The notes beneath the pieces were generated by a model. That model ran no database searches and was not told the DNA's origin. It saw only the letters and a list, made by a program, of their open reading frames with translations. 40,912 nucleotides of DNA, taken from contig JAHBZS010000044.1 of the NCBI GenBank assembly GCA_019635285.1, positions 1-40,912 on the forward strand, read 5' to 3'. Made by a program: the position numbers and the translations under genes. Positions 16,815 through 26,056 of this stretch are shown piece by piece. The stretch is from Rubrivivax sp. (lineage in GTDB: Bacteria > Pseudomonadota > Gammaproteobacteria > Burkholderiales > Burkholderiaceae_C). How positions within the stretch are numbered: position 1 is the stretch's first letter; every line of letters starts with the position of its first letter.

Positions 16815-17965
16815 TCGTCCAGGCTGCCCAGGCCCACCCGGTGGGCCAGCGGCTTGGGCCCGGCGATGGAGAAGGCGCCCTTGCCGGGCCAGGCCAGCGT
16901 GCCGTCGACCTGGCGCGCGAACAGCAGGCCATCGCCGCCGGCGCGCATCGGCGTGCGTGCGGCCGGCCCGCGCGGGTCGGACGGGTCGATGACCTCGCAG
17001 ATCACCTGGCCCTTGCGCACCCGCTCGCCCTTGGCGACGCGGTAGACCAGCATGCCGCTGCAGGGGCAGTAGCCGCGGTCCATGCCGGCGATGGGCGTGG
17101 CCTCGGCCTTCAGCGCCGGCAGTGGCCCGGGCCGGCCGGCGACCGCGCCGCGGCGCTGCAGAAAGCGCATCAGCCGGGCCGCGTCGGCCGCGCCCAGCGC
17201 ATGGTTCACGTCCTGTTGTCCGCGGTATTCGACCGTCACCGCCAGGCAGGCCTGCGGCAGCGCGGCGGCGGGGAAACGATCCGCCAGCTTGGCCCACAAC
17301 GCGCCGTTGGCGGCCACGAAGGTCGAGCTCTGCGGATAGGGGTCGTTGTAGAGCGTGGCTTCGGCCCCCAGATCGGCGGCCAGCACCTCGGCCGCGCCGG
17401 GCCAGTCACGGCGCGAGATGAACAGGTGCAGCAGCGCATCCAGGTCGCAGTGCAGGTCCAGCACGACGTCGGCGTCGATGGACAGCTTGAGCACCTCGAC
17501 GCGCAAGGTCTGCAGCTCGTTCAGCGGGTGCAACTCGCCGAGCGCGGCCAGCGCCGCTTCGCGCACCCGCGCCACGTTGGCCGCGGCGTCCGCGCCCAGG
17601 CGCTCGCCCACGCGTTCGGCCACCGCCGGCGCCAGGTCGAGCCAGTTTCGGTTGAAGTTGTCGCGGCCCAGCTGCTCGTAGCGGCCGAGGTGGCGGTTGC
17701 CGACCAGCTGCGACAGGCCGATGGGATTGACCGTCGGCACCACCACTACTTCGCCGCGCATGCGCCCGGCCGCGTCGGCCTTCAGCAGCATCGGCAGCAG
17801 GTGGTGCAGCGCCATCGCGCCGGGCAGCTCGTTGGCATGCAGCGCCGCCTGCAGATAGACCTTCGGGCGGGCGCCGAGCTGGCCGAAGCGATGCACCACC
17901 AGGTGCCGGCCACCGCTGCCCGGCGTCATCGCCGGCAGTTCGATGCGCGAGGTCGTGTACGCCAT
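16811..17965 (-). CDS. Succinylglutamate desuccinylase/aspartoacylase family zinc hydrolase
   Basis: This 384-residue enzyme belongs to the AstE/AspA branch of M14 metallopeptidases, which cleave N-acyl amino acids or related amides. Zinc ligands are His43 and Glu46 in HANELPG and His172 in DLHCD. The substrate-binding motif NRNW is at about 105-108, and the candidate catalytic glutamate is Glu246 in VEYRG. The last ~110 residues form a barrel-like domain with GMLVYRVAKGERVRKGQVI, similar to other bacterial members. It lies 3 nt after the ketopantoate-reductase-like gene. The specific substrate is unknown. Confidence 0.9.
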   Translation of the reverse strand: MAYTTSRIELPAMTPGSGGRHLVVHRFGQLGARPKVYLQAALHANELPGAMALHHLLPMLLKADAAGRMRGEVVVVPTVNPIGLSQLVGNRHLGRYEQLGRDNFNRNWLDLAPAVAERVGERLGADAAANVARVREAALAALGELHPLNELQTLRVEVLKLSIDADVVLDLHCDLDALLHLFISRRDWPGAAEVLAADLGAEATLYNDPYPQSSTFVAANGALWAKLADRFPAAALPQACLAVTVEYRGQQDVNHALGAADAARLMRFLQRRGAVAGRPGPLPALKAEATPIAGMDRGYCPCSGMLVYRVAKGERVRKGQVICEVIDPSDPRGPAARTPMRAGGDGLLFARQVDGTLAWPGKGAFSIAGPKPLAHRVGLGSLDD

Positions 17966-17968
17966 GGC

Positions 17969-18949
17969 TCAGTCCGGGTAGAGGCCGCGCACGCGCGCGA
18001 AGAGCCGCGTCAGCCCGAGCAAGGCGTCGATGTTGGGCGTGGCGATCTGCAGGCGCTGGGCGATCTCGCGCACCACCGTCACCAGCGCGTCGAGCTCGAT
18101 CGCGCGGCCCGCATCGACGTCGTTCTGCATCGACGTGCGGAAGACGCCGAGCTTGCGCGTCACCGCATGGCGGTCTTCGGGGCTCTGCGCGATCTCGCAG
18201 CCGATGCGTGCGCCGATTTCCGCGGCCTCGCGCATGGCGGCGCTGCAGAAGGCCAGCACCAGCGGGTCGGCCATGATGCGGTCGACGCTGGCGCCGGTGA
18301 TCGCCGACACCGGGTTCATCGTCATGTTGCCCCACAGCTTGTACCAGATGTCCTGGCGGATATGCGTCGACACGGTGGTGTCGAAGCCGGCACCGCGCAG
18401 CAGCGCGCCCAGGCGCTGCACGCGCGGCGAATCGCCGCCCGCCGGCTCGCCGATGATCAGCCCCTGGCCCATGCGCTGCTCCACCAGCCCGGGCTCCGGC
18501 GTGAAGGTGCTGGCATGCACCACGCAGCCCACCACGTGGGGCAGCGGCAGCAGCGTGCCGAGGTTGCCGTCGGGGTCGACGCTGCGCAGCGGCTGGCCGG
18601 CCAGCGCCGGCGTCGACTGCGCGAACCACCAGGGTACGCCGTTCATCGCCGGCAGCACCACCGTGTCGGGCCCGAGCAGCGGCGAAATGCGGCGCGCCAC
18701 CTCGCCCAGCGCCGGGCCCTTGACCGCCAGCACCACCAGGTCCATCGGGCCCAGGTCGGCCGGGTCCTCGCTGGCCTGCGCGGGCGCCTGCAGCAACGCG
18801 CCGCCCTGGCGCAGCCGCCAGCCGTGCTCGCGCAGCGCGCGCAGCGTGGCGCCGCGCGCCACCGCCGCCACCGTGCAGGCGCCGCTGGCGGCGAGCCGCG
18901 TGCCGATGAATCCGCCGATGGCGCCGGCGCCGTAGATGCAGACCTTCAT
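17969..18949 (-). CDS. 2-dehydropantoate 2-reductase family protein (ApbA/PanE-like)
   Basis: This 326-residue protein has an N-terminal Rossmann fold with GAGAIGGFIG (7-16) and the central AVKGPAL (76-81). The C-terminal helical domain carries Lys204 in WYKLWGNMTMNP, matching E. coli PanE Lys176, and Glu285 in GRAIELDAL, matching Glu256. It should reduce a 2-keto acid with NADPH. Its place beside acyl-CoA catabolic genes, not pantothenate genes, suggests a different keto or hydroxy acid, so I do not name it panE. Confidence 0.9.
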   Translation of the reverse strand: MKVCIYGAGAIGGFIGTRLAASGACTVAAVARGATLRALREHGWRLRQGGALLQAPAQASEDPADLGPMDLVVLAVKGPALGEVARRISPLLGPDTVVLPAMNGVPWWFAQSTPALAGQPLRSVDPDGNLGTLLPLPHVVGCVVHASTFTPEPGLVEQRMGQGLIIGEPAGGDSPRVQRLGALLRGAGFDTTVSTHIRQDIWYKLWGNMTMNPVSAITGASVDRIMADPLVLAFCSAAMREAAEIGARIGCEIAQSPEDRHAVTRKLGVFRTSMQNDVDAGRAIELDALVTVVREIAQRLQIATPNIDALLGLTRLFARVRGLYPD

Positions 18950-19040
18950 GGGGATGGCAATTTGTATCGGACGAGGCCGAATCTAGCAGCCCGCGCAGCA
19001 CCCGACTGCGGGATTGACCGGCCAGGGGCCACCGCAGAAG

Positions 19041-19247
19041 ATGCCGGCACCAACTCCAATGCGCGTGGCCCCCATGAACCCGCCCCAGTCACAGAACCCG
19101 CAGCCGCTGCCGCTGCCGTTGGCAGACGAGCTCGAAGCGCGCATGCACGCGCTGCTGAAGTTGCGGCAGCAGATGCGCGAGCTGCATGCGCGGCTGGAGT
19201 ACCTGCGCCTGATGATCCGGCTCAGCCGCCCTGGACTGCCGCGCTGA
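19041..19247 (+). CDS. Possible small helical protein between convergent-facing operon parts
   Basis: A 68-residue frame has a Pro/Gln-rich first third and then a strongly helical, heptad-like segment rich in Leu, Arg and Glu (LEARMHALLKLRQQMRELHA, then RLEYLRLMIRLS). The helical part looks like coding sequence, not like a shadow frame. No ribosome site is clear; starts at 19014 (TTG), 19041, 19059 or 19074 are all possible. It is the only plus-strand gene between two minus-strand genes. Function unknown, existence moderately likely. Confidence 0.4.
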   Translation: MPAPTPMRVAPMNPPQSQNPQPLPLPLADELEARMHALLKLRQQMRELHARLEYLRLMIRLSRPGLPR

Positions 19248-19258
19248 CGCGCGCCGTC

Positions 19259-20052
<794 letters not shown>

Positions 20053-20056
<4 letters not shown>

Positions 20057-21117
20057 CGTGACAGTCCTGGAAGGCTAAAGCCGCGGCACAGCGCGCGCGT
20101 CAGTTCGGCCGCCGGAATGGCCTGGCAGCCGGTGTTGTTCTGGCCCGACCACAGCGGCGAGAAGTCGCCGCTGCCGCGCGCCTCGGCCGCGGCGCGCAGC
20201 GGCGCCAGCGCCGCCGTCGAGCGTGGGAAGGGCGGATGCGGCGCGCCGCGCAGCGGACCCAGCTCGCGCATCACGCGGTTGACGATGCCGCGCGCCGGCC
20301 GCCCGGTGAACAGGTTGGTCAACGCCGTGTGCGCCGCCGCCTCGCTCTGCAGGGCCGCGCGGTGCAGCGCGGTGGTCGTGGCTTCCGGGCACAGCAGGTA
20401 GGCGGTACCAATCTGCACCGCATCGGCGCCCAGCGCCATTGCCGCCGCCACGCCGTCCGCGTCGGCGATGCCGCCGGCGGCGATCACCGGCAGTTGCACC
20501 GCGCGCTTGATCTGCGGCAGCAGCGCAAAGCTGCCCAGCTGCCGGCTCAGGTCGTCGGACAGGAAGTGGCCGCGGTGGCCGCCGGCTTCCAGGCCCTGCG
20601 CGATCACCGCATCGGCGCCGTGGGCCTGCAGCCAGCGCGCCTCGTCGACGGTGGTCGCCGAGGCCAGCACGAAGGCGCCGCTGCGCCGCACACGCTCCAG
20701 ACGCGCCGGCGGCGGCAGTCCGAAATGGAAGCTGACGACTGGCGGCCTGCATTCTTCGACCAGCGCGGCAGCCTCGTCGCTGAAGGGCGCACGCGCGGCA
20801 CCGGCAGGGATGGCCGTCGCATCGACGCCGAACTCGTCGTAGTACGGCTGCAGCGCCTGGCGCCAGGCGGCTTCCGCCTGGGCGTCGGCCGCGGTCTCGA
20901 CATGGCAGAAGAAGTTCAGGTTCCAGGGCCGGGAGGTCTTCGCGCGGATCGCCTGCACCTCGTCGCGCAGCGCCGCCGGCGTGAGCATCGCCGCCGGCAG
21001 CGAACCAAGCGCACCAGCCTCGCTGACGGCCACCGTCAGCGCGTGCAGTTGCACGCCGGCCATCGGTGCCTGGATCAGCGGGAACTGCAGGCCGAGGCGT
21101 TGGGCCAGAGCATTCAT
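20053..21117 (-). CDS. Nitronate monooxygenase-like FMN protein
   Basis: This 354-residue protein is a TIM-barrel flavoprotein of the 2-nitropropane dioxygenase/NMO family. It has FPLIQAPMAGVQ near the N-terminus, AGGHRGHF (178-185) and PVIAAGGIADADGVAAA then GADAVQIGTAYLL near FMN phosphate contacts. Such proteins often sit in fatty-acyl or steroid catabolic operons, where some act as enoyl reductases (FabK-like) and not on nitronates. The start at 21117 overlaps the dehydrogenase stop by 4 nt (ATGA); the longer open frame upstream is a shadow. The natural substrate is open. Confidence 0.9.
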
Positions 21118-22121
21118 GCGCTGCCCCCTTCGCGCGCCGCCGCAGCCGGCAGCAGCGTGTCGATCAGGAAAGGCACCGTCGGGCCGCGCGCTGCCAGCAG
21201 CGCGGTGCCGAGCTCGGCATGCCAGTAGGCCGCCGAGCCATGGTCGCCGCGCCATTCCTGCAGGCGGCGCGTGACCAGCTGCAGGTCGAATTCGGCGGTC
21301 ACGCCGATGGCGCCGTGCACCGCATGCGCAATGGCCACGGCTTTTTCCGCGGCCTCGGCGGCCCGCGCCTTGGCCACCGCGGCGCGCAGCCGCTGCGGGT
21401 GCAGCCCGGTGTCGGCGCAGGCCAGCTCGGCCGCCATGCGTGCCGCGAAGGCCTGCTCGGCCAGCACCGCCAGCTGTTGCTGCACCGCCTGGAACTTGCC
21501 GATGGCTTTGCCGAACTGCGTGCGGTCGTTGGCGTACTGCAAGGTCATCGCCAGCAGCCGCTCCAGCGCACCGGCCATCGACGTGGCGGTGATCAGCGCG
21601 CCCGCGGCCTGCAGGTCCACGTCGCCGGGCAGCGGCAACGCCCCGTCGGGCCACGACGGCAGCACGATGTCGGCCTGCAGGCTGCCGTGCACGCCACTGC
21701 GCTGCACCTGTGCGGCCGCCAGCGGCACGCACCAGGCACCGTCGGGCGTGCGCAGCAGCAGCCCCTGCGCCACCGCGCCGAAGGGCACGCCGGCGCAGTG
21801 CACTTCGCCGCCACGGGTCTGCACCTGCGCCGCCAGCGCGATCGGCCCGGCAGGCGCCTGCGCGCCCAGCAATCCGCGCGCCCACATGGTCTGCGCCAGC
21901 GGCACCGGCAGCGTGTGCCGGCCCGCGGCCAGCCATAGCGCGAAGGCATCGCGCAGGCCGGCGTCGCCCTCGCCCGGCACCAGCAGGTCCAGGTAGCCCG
22001 AGGCTTGCAGTTCGGACCACAGGCCCGCCACATCGAGGCTGCGTTCGGCCTCGCGCACGACGGCCGGGCTGCAGGCGCCTTGCAGCAGGCGCTCGAAGGA
22101 TTCGACCAACAGTGCATCCAT
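21114..22121 (-). CDS. Acyl-CoA dehydrogenase, smaller divergent subunit
   Basis: This 335-residue protein keeps the C-terminal half of the acyl-CoA dehydrogenase fold: YANDRTQFGKAI (196-207), which matches family signature 2, and a later HGAIGVTAEFDLQ. The N-terminal half is short and lacks signature 1 (SEPxxGSD). It overlaps the larger dehydrogenase gene by 1 nt and the flavoprotein gene by 4 nt. In steroid side-chain degradation, paired large and small dehydrogenases form alpha2beta2 enzymes (such as ChsE1-ChsE2), so I infer that this is the partner subunit of the next gene upstream. Confidence 0.88.
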   Translation of the reverse strand: MDALLVESFERLLQGACSPAVVREAERSLDVAGLWSELQASGYLDLLVPGEGDAGLRDAFALWLAAGRHTLPVPLAQTMWARGLLGAQAPAGPIALAAQVQTRGGEVHCAGVPFGAVAQGLLLRTPDGAWCVPLAAAQVQRSGVHGSLQADIVLPSWPDGALPLPGDVDLQAAGALITATSMAGALERLLAMTLQYANDRTQFGKAIGKFQAVQQQLAVLAEQAFAARMAAELACADTGLHPQRLRAAVAKARAAEAAEKAVAIAHAVHGAIGVTAEFDLQLVTRRLQEWRGDHGSAAYWHAELGTALLAARGPTVPFLIDTLLPAAAAREGGSA

Positions 22122-23272
22122 CAGCGCAGCCCCAGCCCGCGAGCAATGACGCCGCGCAGGATCTCGCGCGTGCCGCCGCGCAGCGAAAAGGTCGGGCACA
22201 CCTGCAGCACGTAATGCAGCGTGCGCCGCAGCATGTCGGGCGCCACCACCTCGGGCGACGCGTACAGCGCGTCGGCCAGCAGGTTGGGCACCGCCTGCTC
22301 GAACTCGGTGCCCAGGTCCTTGACCAGCGCCGCCTCGGTCACCGGGCTCGCGCCTGCGGCCAGCCGGGCGGTCAGCGCCAGCGACATCTCGCGCAGCGGC
22401 GCCAGCTGCGTCAGCAGCCTGCCGGCCAGCACCAGGCTGCCGGGGTCGACGCGCTGCAGGCTGCGCAGGTGCTCCAGCCAGGCATCGAAGAGCACCATGC
22501 TGCCGTAGATGCGCTCGGGCCCGCTGCGCTCGAAGGCCAGCTCGGCCGTCACCTGCGCCCAGCCGGCGCCCTGCTCGCCGATCAGCGCGTCGGCGGGCAG
22601 CAGCACGTCGTCGAAGAACACCTCGTTGAAATGCGCGTCGCCGGTCAGGTCGCCGATGGTGCGCACGGTGATGCCGGGCAGCGACAGGTCGACGATCATC
22701 TGCGACAGACCCTGGTGCCGGTCTTCGGGGCTGCCGCTGGTGCGCACCAGCGCGATCATGTAGTTGGCGCGGTGGGCGTTGGTGGTCCACAGCTTCTGGC
22801 CCTTGAGCCGCCAGCCGTCGGCGGTGCGCGTGGCACGCGTGCGCAGGCCCGCCAGGTCGGAGCCGCTCTGCGGCTCGCTCATGCCGATGCAGAAGAAGAT
22901 CTCGGCAGCGCAGACCTTGGGCAGGAAGAACGCGCGCTGCGCGTCGCTGCCGTACTTCAGGATCAGCGGCCCGCTCTGCCGGTCGGCGATCCAGTGCGCC
23001 GACACCGGCGCGCCGCGCGCCAGCAGTTCCTCGGCCAGCACGAAGCGGTGGAAGGCGTCCTTGCCGCCGCCGCCGTACTGCGCCGGCAAGGTCATGCCGA
23101 CCCAGCCGCGCTGGGCCAGCGCGCGGCTGAACTCGGCATCGAAGCCCATCCACGAACGCGCCAGGCGGTCGGTGGGCCGGCCGCGCAGCGCCTCGTCCAG
23201 GAAGGCGCGCACCGCCGGCCGCAGCGCATCGGCGCTTGCGGGCAGACAACTCAATCCAAGCGGCCGCAGCAT
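22121..23272 (-). CDS. Acyl-CoA dehydrogenase, larger subunit
   Basis: This 383-residue FAD enzyme should introduce a 2,3-double bond into an acyl-CoA. It has LPAQYGGGG (62-70), the FAD signature MSEPQSGSDL (131-140), WTTNAHRANYM (162-172), the candidate catalytic base Glu248 in FERSGPER, and a C-terminal LRGGTREILRGVIARGLGL. Length is typical. It shares 1 nt with the smaller dehydrogenase gene downstream, supporting 1:1 production. The FERS-type base is common in dehydrogenases for bulky or branched substrates, which fits the operon but does not identify the substrate. Confidence 0.92.
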   Translation of the reverse strand: MLRPLGLSCLPASADALRPAVRAFLDEALRGRPTDRLARSWMGFDAEFSRALAQRGWVGMTLPAQYGGGGKDAFHRFVLAEELLARGAPVSAHWIADRQSGPLILKYGSDAQRAFFLPKVCAAEIFFCIGMSEPQSGSDLAGLRTRATRTADGWRLKGQKLWTTNAHRANYMIALVRTSGSPEDRHQGLSQMIVDLSLPGITVRTIGDLTGDAHFNEVFFDDVLLPADALIGEQGAGWAQVTAELAFERSGPERIYGSMVLFDAWLEHLRSLQRVDPGSLVLAGRLLTQLAPLREMSLALTARLAAGASPVTEAALVKDLGTEFEQAVPNLLADALYASPEVVAPDMLRRTLHYVLQVCPTFSLRGGTREILRGVIARGLGLR

Positions 23273-23346
23273 GTCAAGGCGTCAACGAGTTGCCCGACCT
23301 GATGAGCGAACGCCGCGGAACCGGCTTTGCCGGGCCGCTGGCGTTG

Positions 23347-23380
23347 CCCCCTTGAGGGGGCGGCCGAAGGCCGAAGGGGG
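23347..23380. repeat. GC-rich hairpin repeat between thiolase and dehydrogenase genes
   Basis: CCCCCTT (23347-23353) pairs with AAGGGGG (23374-23380). The inside contains GGCC-GAA-GGCC, and CCCCC-TTGA-GGGGG is an alternative stem. It lies in the only gap (117 nt) in an otherwise overlapping gene chain. Similar GC hairpins are scattered in Burkholderiales intergenic DNA, to my memory. It could cap the upstream mRNA segment or tune expression of the dehydrogenases. Neither strand shows a long T-run. Confidence 0.5.
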
Positions 23381-23389
23381 TGGTCTCAT

Positions 23390-24592
23390 TCACGCGCCGT
23401 AGGCCCCGATGACCGAGATCGCCGCGACGTTCTGGCTGGGGAAGCCGCCCAGGTTGTGCGTCACGCCCCAGGTCGGGCTGCCCAGTTGCCGGTCGCCGGC
23501 CCGGCCCTGCAGTTGCAGGTACATCTCGTAGACCATGCGCAGGCCGGACGCGCCGATCGGGTGGCCGAAGCACTTCAGACCGCCGTCGATCTGGCAGGGC
23601 ACCGCGCCGCCGGCGTCGTAGAAACCGTCGAGCACGTCGCGGATGGCCGTGCCCTCGGGCGACAGCTGCAGGTCTTCCATGGTCACCAGCTCGGTCACCG
23701 AGAAGCAGTCGTGCACGTCGACCAGCGACACCTGTTCGCGCGGCTTGCTGATGCCGGCTTCCTTGTAGGCGCGCGCCGCGGCGATGCGCGTGGTGGCGAA
23801 GTAGGAGCCGTCCCACTGGTCGAACTGCACTTCCTGGCCGTTGGACACCGCCACCTGCAATGCCTTCACCGCCACCAGGTCCTTCTTGCCCAGGCCGCGT
23901 GCGATGTCCGGCGTGGTGACGATGGCGCAGGCGCTGCCGTCGCTGACGCCGCAGCAGTCGTACAGGCCCAGCGGCTCGGCGATCATCGGCGCGCGCAGCA
24001 CGTCGTCCTCGCTAATCTTGTTGCGCAGGTGCGCCTTCGGATTCTTCGCGCCGTTGTCGTGGCTCTTCACCGAGATGTGCGCCATTGCGCGCTTCAGGTC
24101 GTCCTTGTTGGCGCCGTGCTTGGCGCGGTAGGCGGCGGCCAGCTGCGCGAACGAACCCGGCGCCGACAGGTTGGGCCAGAACAGGTCGTTCAGCGCGCCG
24201 CGTCCGCGCTGCGGCAGGCCGCCGTAGCCGGTGTCCTTGAGCTTCTCGACGCCCAATGCCAGCGCGATGTCGGCTGCGCCGGAGGCCACCGCGTAGACCG
24301 CGCCGCGCAGCGCCTCGGTGCCGGTGGCACAGTAGTTCTCGACGCGCGTCACCGGGATGTAGGGCAGGCGCAGCGTCATGGCCAGCGGCACCGCCGACTT
24401 GCCCAGGTGCTGCTCTTCGATGCCCGTGCCCAGCCACGCGGCCTCGATCTGCTTGCGCTCGATGCCAGCGTCGGCCAATGCTTCCTCGAAAGCCTCGACC
24501 ATCAGGTCCTGCGCATTGCAGTCCCAACGCTCGCCGAACTTCGAGCAGCCCATGCCGAGGATGACGACCTTGTCCTTGATGCCGCTTGCCAT
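23390..24592 (-). CDS. SCP2-type thiolase/acetyl-CoA acetyltransferase family
   Basis: This 400-residue protein has the thiolase layout. The nucleophile is Cys88 in VENYCATG. HDCFSVTEL (about 294-302) and the C-terminal GGLKCFGHPIGASG carry the catalytic His and second Cys. The sequence is of the SCP2/nondecarboxylating lipid-thiolase type and not FadA type. It lies 15 nt after the HMG-CoA-synthase-like/DUF35 gene. Thiolases of this type often need a DUF35 partner to work (archaeal thiolase-HMGCS complexes and bacterial Ltp2-ChsH2), and such a domain is encoded just upstream. It may do thiolysis or retro-aldol cleavage of a side chain. Confidence 0.92.
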   Translation of the reverse strand: MASGIKDKVVILGMGCSKFGERWDCNAQDLMVEAFEEALADAGIERKQIEAAWLGTGIEEQHLGKSAVPLAMTLRLPYIPVTRVENYCATGTEALRGAVYAVASGAADIALALGVEKLKDTGYGGLPQRGRGALNDLFWPNLSAPGSFAQLAAAYRAKHGANKDDLKRAMAHISVKSHDNGAKNPKAHLRNKISEDDVLRAPMIAEPLGLYDCCGVSDGSACAIVTTPDIARGLGKKDLVAVKALQVAVSNGQEVQFDQWDGSYFATTRIAAARAYKEAGISKPREQVSLVDVHDCFSVTELVTMEDLQLSPEGTAIRDVLDGFYDAGGAVPCQIDGGLKCFGHPIGASGLRMVYEMYLQLQGRAGDRQLGSPTWGVTHNLGGFPSQNVAAISVIGAYGA

Positions 24593-24607
24593 GACTTGCT
24601 CCTTGTT

Positions 24608-26056
24608 TCAGGCCGGGGTGGCTTTCCAGAAGTAGCGCTGGAAGCCGCGCAACGGATCCTGGTCCTTGATGCGGAAGACCATGCGCACCGGCAGCCCGAC
24701 GTCGATCTTGCCGGCATCGACTTCGGTGAAGTCGAGCAGCATGCGCCCGCCGCCGTCGAAGGCCACCATGCCGAAGTAGGTCGGCGGGTCGGGGCTGTAG
24801 GTCAGCGCATCGGCGGTGTAGGACATCAGCACGCCCGAGCGCTCGGAGAACGCGTAGTCGTCCTGGCTGTCCAGCGCATTGCATTCCGGGTTGACGCAGT
24901 AGCGCTGGCGCGGGTACTGCACCGTGCCGCAGACGCGGCACTTGCCGCCGACCAGGCCCTGCACCATGTCGCGATTGCGGTACAGCACCGTCAGCGGCGT
25001 CGGCTTGTCGGGCTCGGCGCGCATGCCGCGCTCCATGTCCAGCAGGCCGTTGAAGGACAGGTAGCGCATGTAGTTGCCGTCCTCGCGGCGATGGGCCAGC
25101 GCGCCCTTCACGCCGCGCCGCCCGCTGGCCTGGGCGATGGCCGGCGTCACCTCGAAGAGCAACGCATCGCAGCCCTCGCCGAAGGCGGCGAGCAGGATGC
25201 GGTCGCCGGGCTTGGCGTCTTCCAGCGCCGCCGCCAGCATCAGCAGCGGGTGCGCGACGCCGGTATCGCCGCAGACGGCGCTTAAGGTGTCGCGCACCGA
25301 CTCGTCCGGCAGCCGGCAGCGCTTGGCCACCGCGGCGCCGATGCGCGACAGCGTGCCCGGCATGCAGAAGTGCGTGACGGCGCCGGCCTCGACGCCCGCC
25401 TTGGCCAGCACCGCGGCCACCGCGCGCGGCACGATCTTCAGGTAGCCCTCGTCGCGTACCCAGCGCTCTTCCCAGGCGTAGTCGTGGGCGCGGTCGTGCA
25501 TGCGGTACTGGTGCACGAAGTCCACCGTCTCGCTGTGCGACGCCAGCAGCGTGGCCAGCGGTGTGCCGCGGCCGACCAGCATCGCGCAGGCGCCGTCGCC
25601 GTAGTGCATCTCCTGCGTGCTGCCGGCCTTGGCCTTGCGCGCGTCGGCGGCAACGACCAGCGTCGGCCCCACGGCACCGCCGTCCAGCGCCGCGGCCAGC
25701 GCGGTGCTGCCGGCGCGTTGGCTGCCGGCCTGGTCCATGGCGCGCAGCGCCGAGCCCAGCTGCAGCGCGTTGGCCACGATGCCGGCGTTCTGCCGCTCGT
25801 CGAAGGGCAAGGTGGTGGAGGCCAGCACCAGCTGCGTGACCGTGCCGCGGTCGACGCCGGCCAGGCAGTCGCGCGCCGCCTCGACGCCCATGGTGATGCT
25901 GTCCTCGTCCCAGTTGCAGATGGCGCGCTCGCCCTTGGCCAGGCCCTTGAGGCCCGGCGCGAACCACGCATTGGCGGCGGCCACCACCGAACGCTGCAGC
26001 CGCGAGCGCGGCACATAGGCGCCGAAGGACAGGATGCCGAAGTCGTTGCCGGCCAT
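24608..26056 (-). CDS. HMG-CoA synthase-like protein fused to DUF35 zinc ribbon/OB domain
   Basis: This 482-residue protein joins two parts. Residues 1-310 are a ketosynthase III/HMG-CoA synthase-like fold. Residues about 340-480 are a DUF35 domain with a complete zinc ribbon (Cys373, Cys376, Cys387, Cys392) followed by an OB fold. By hand alignment with KAS III and archaeal HMG-CoA synthase, the catalytic Cys falls on Gln113 in MDQAGSQRAG; His229 is kept, and the Asn of GN falls on Asp264. It is therefore unlikely to form a normal acyl-enzyme. It could decarboxylate, or act as a scaffold presenting acyl-CoA to the thiolase. The ATG at 26056 overlaps the SDR stop by 1 nt; the longer frame upstream is a shadow. 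Confidence 0.88.
   Translation of the reverse strand: MAGNDFGILSFGAYVPRSRLQRSVVAAANAWFAPGLKGLAKGERAICNWDEDSITMGVEAARDCLAGVDRGTVTQLVLASTTLPFDERQNAGIVANALQLGSALRAMDQAGSQRAGSTALAAALDGGAVGPTLVVAADARKAKAGSTQEMHYGDGACAMLVGRGTPLATLLASHSETVDFVHQYRMHDRAHDYAWEERWVRDEGYLKIVPRAVAAVLAKAGVEAGAVTHFCMPGTLSRIGAAVAKRCRLPDESVRDTLSAVCGDTGVAHPLLMLAAALEDAKPGDRILLAAFGEGCDALLFEVTPAIAQASGRRGVKGALAHRREDGNYMRYLSFNGLLDMERGMRAEPDKPTPLTVLYRNRDMVQGLVGGKCRVCGTVQYPRQRYCVNPECNALDSQDDYAFSERSGVLMSYTADALTYSPDPPTYFGMVAFDGGGRMLLDFTEVDAGKIDVGLPVRMVFRIKDQDPLRGFQRYFWKATPA

Noticed and set aside
17969-18949. Naming the gene panE
   Set aside because: Catalytic residues fit the family, but many paralogs act on other keto acids and the context is not pantothenate synthesis.
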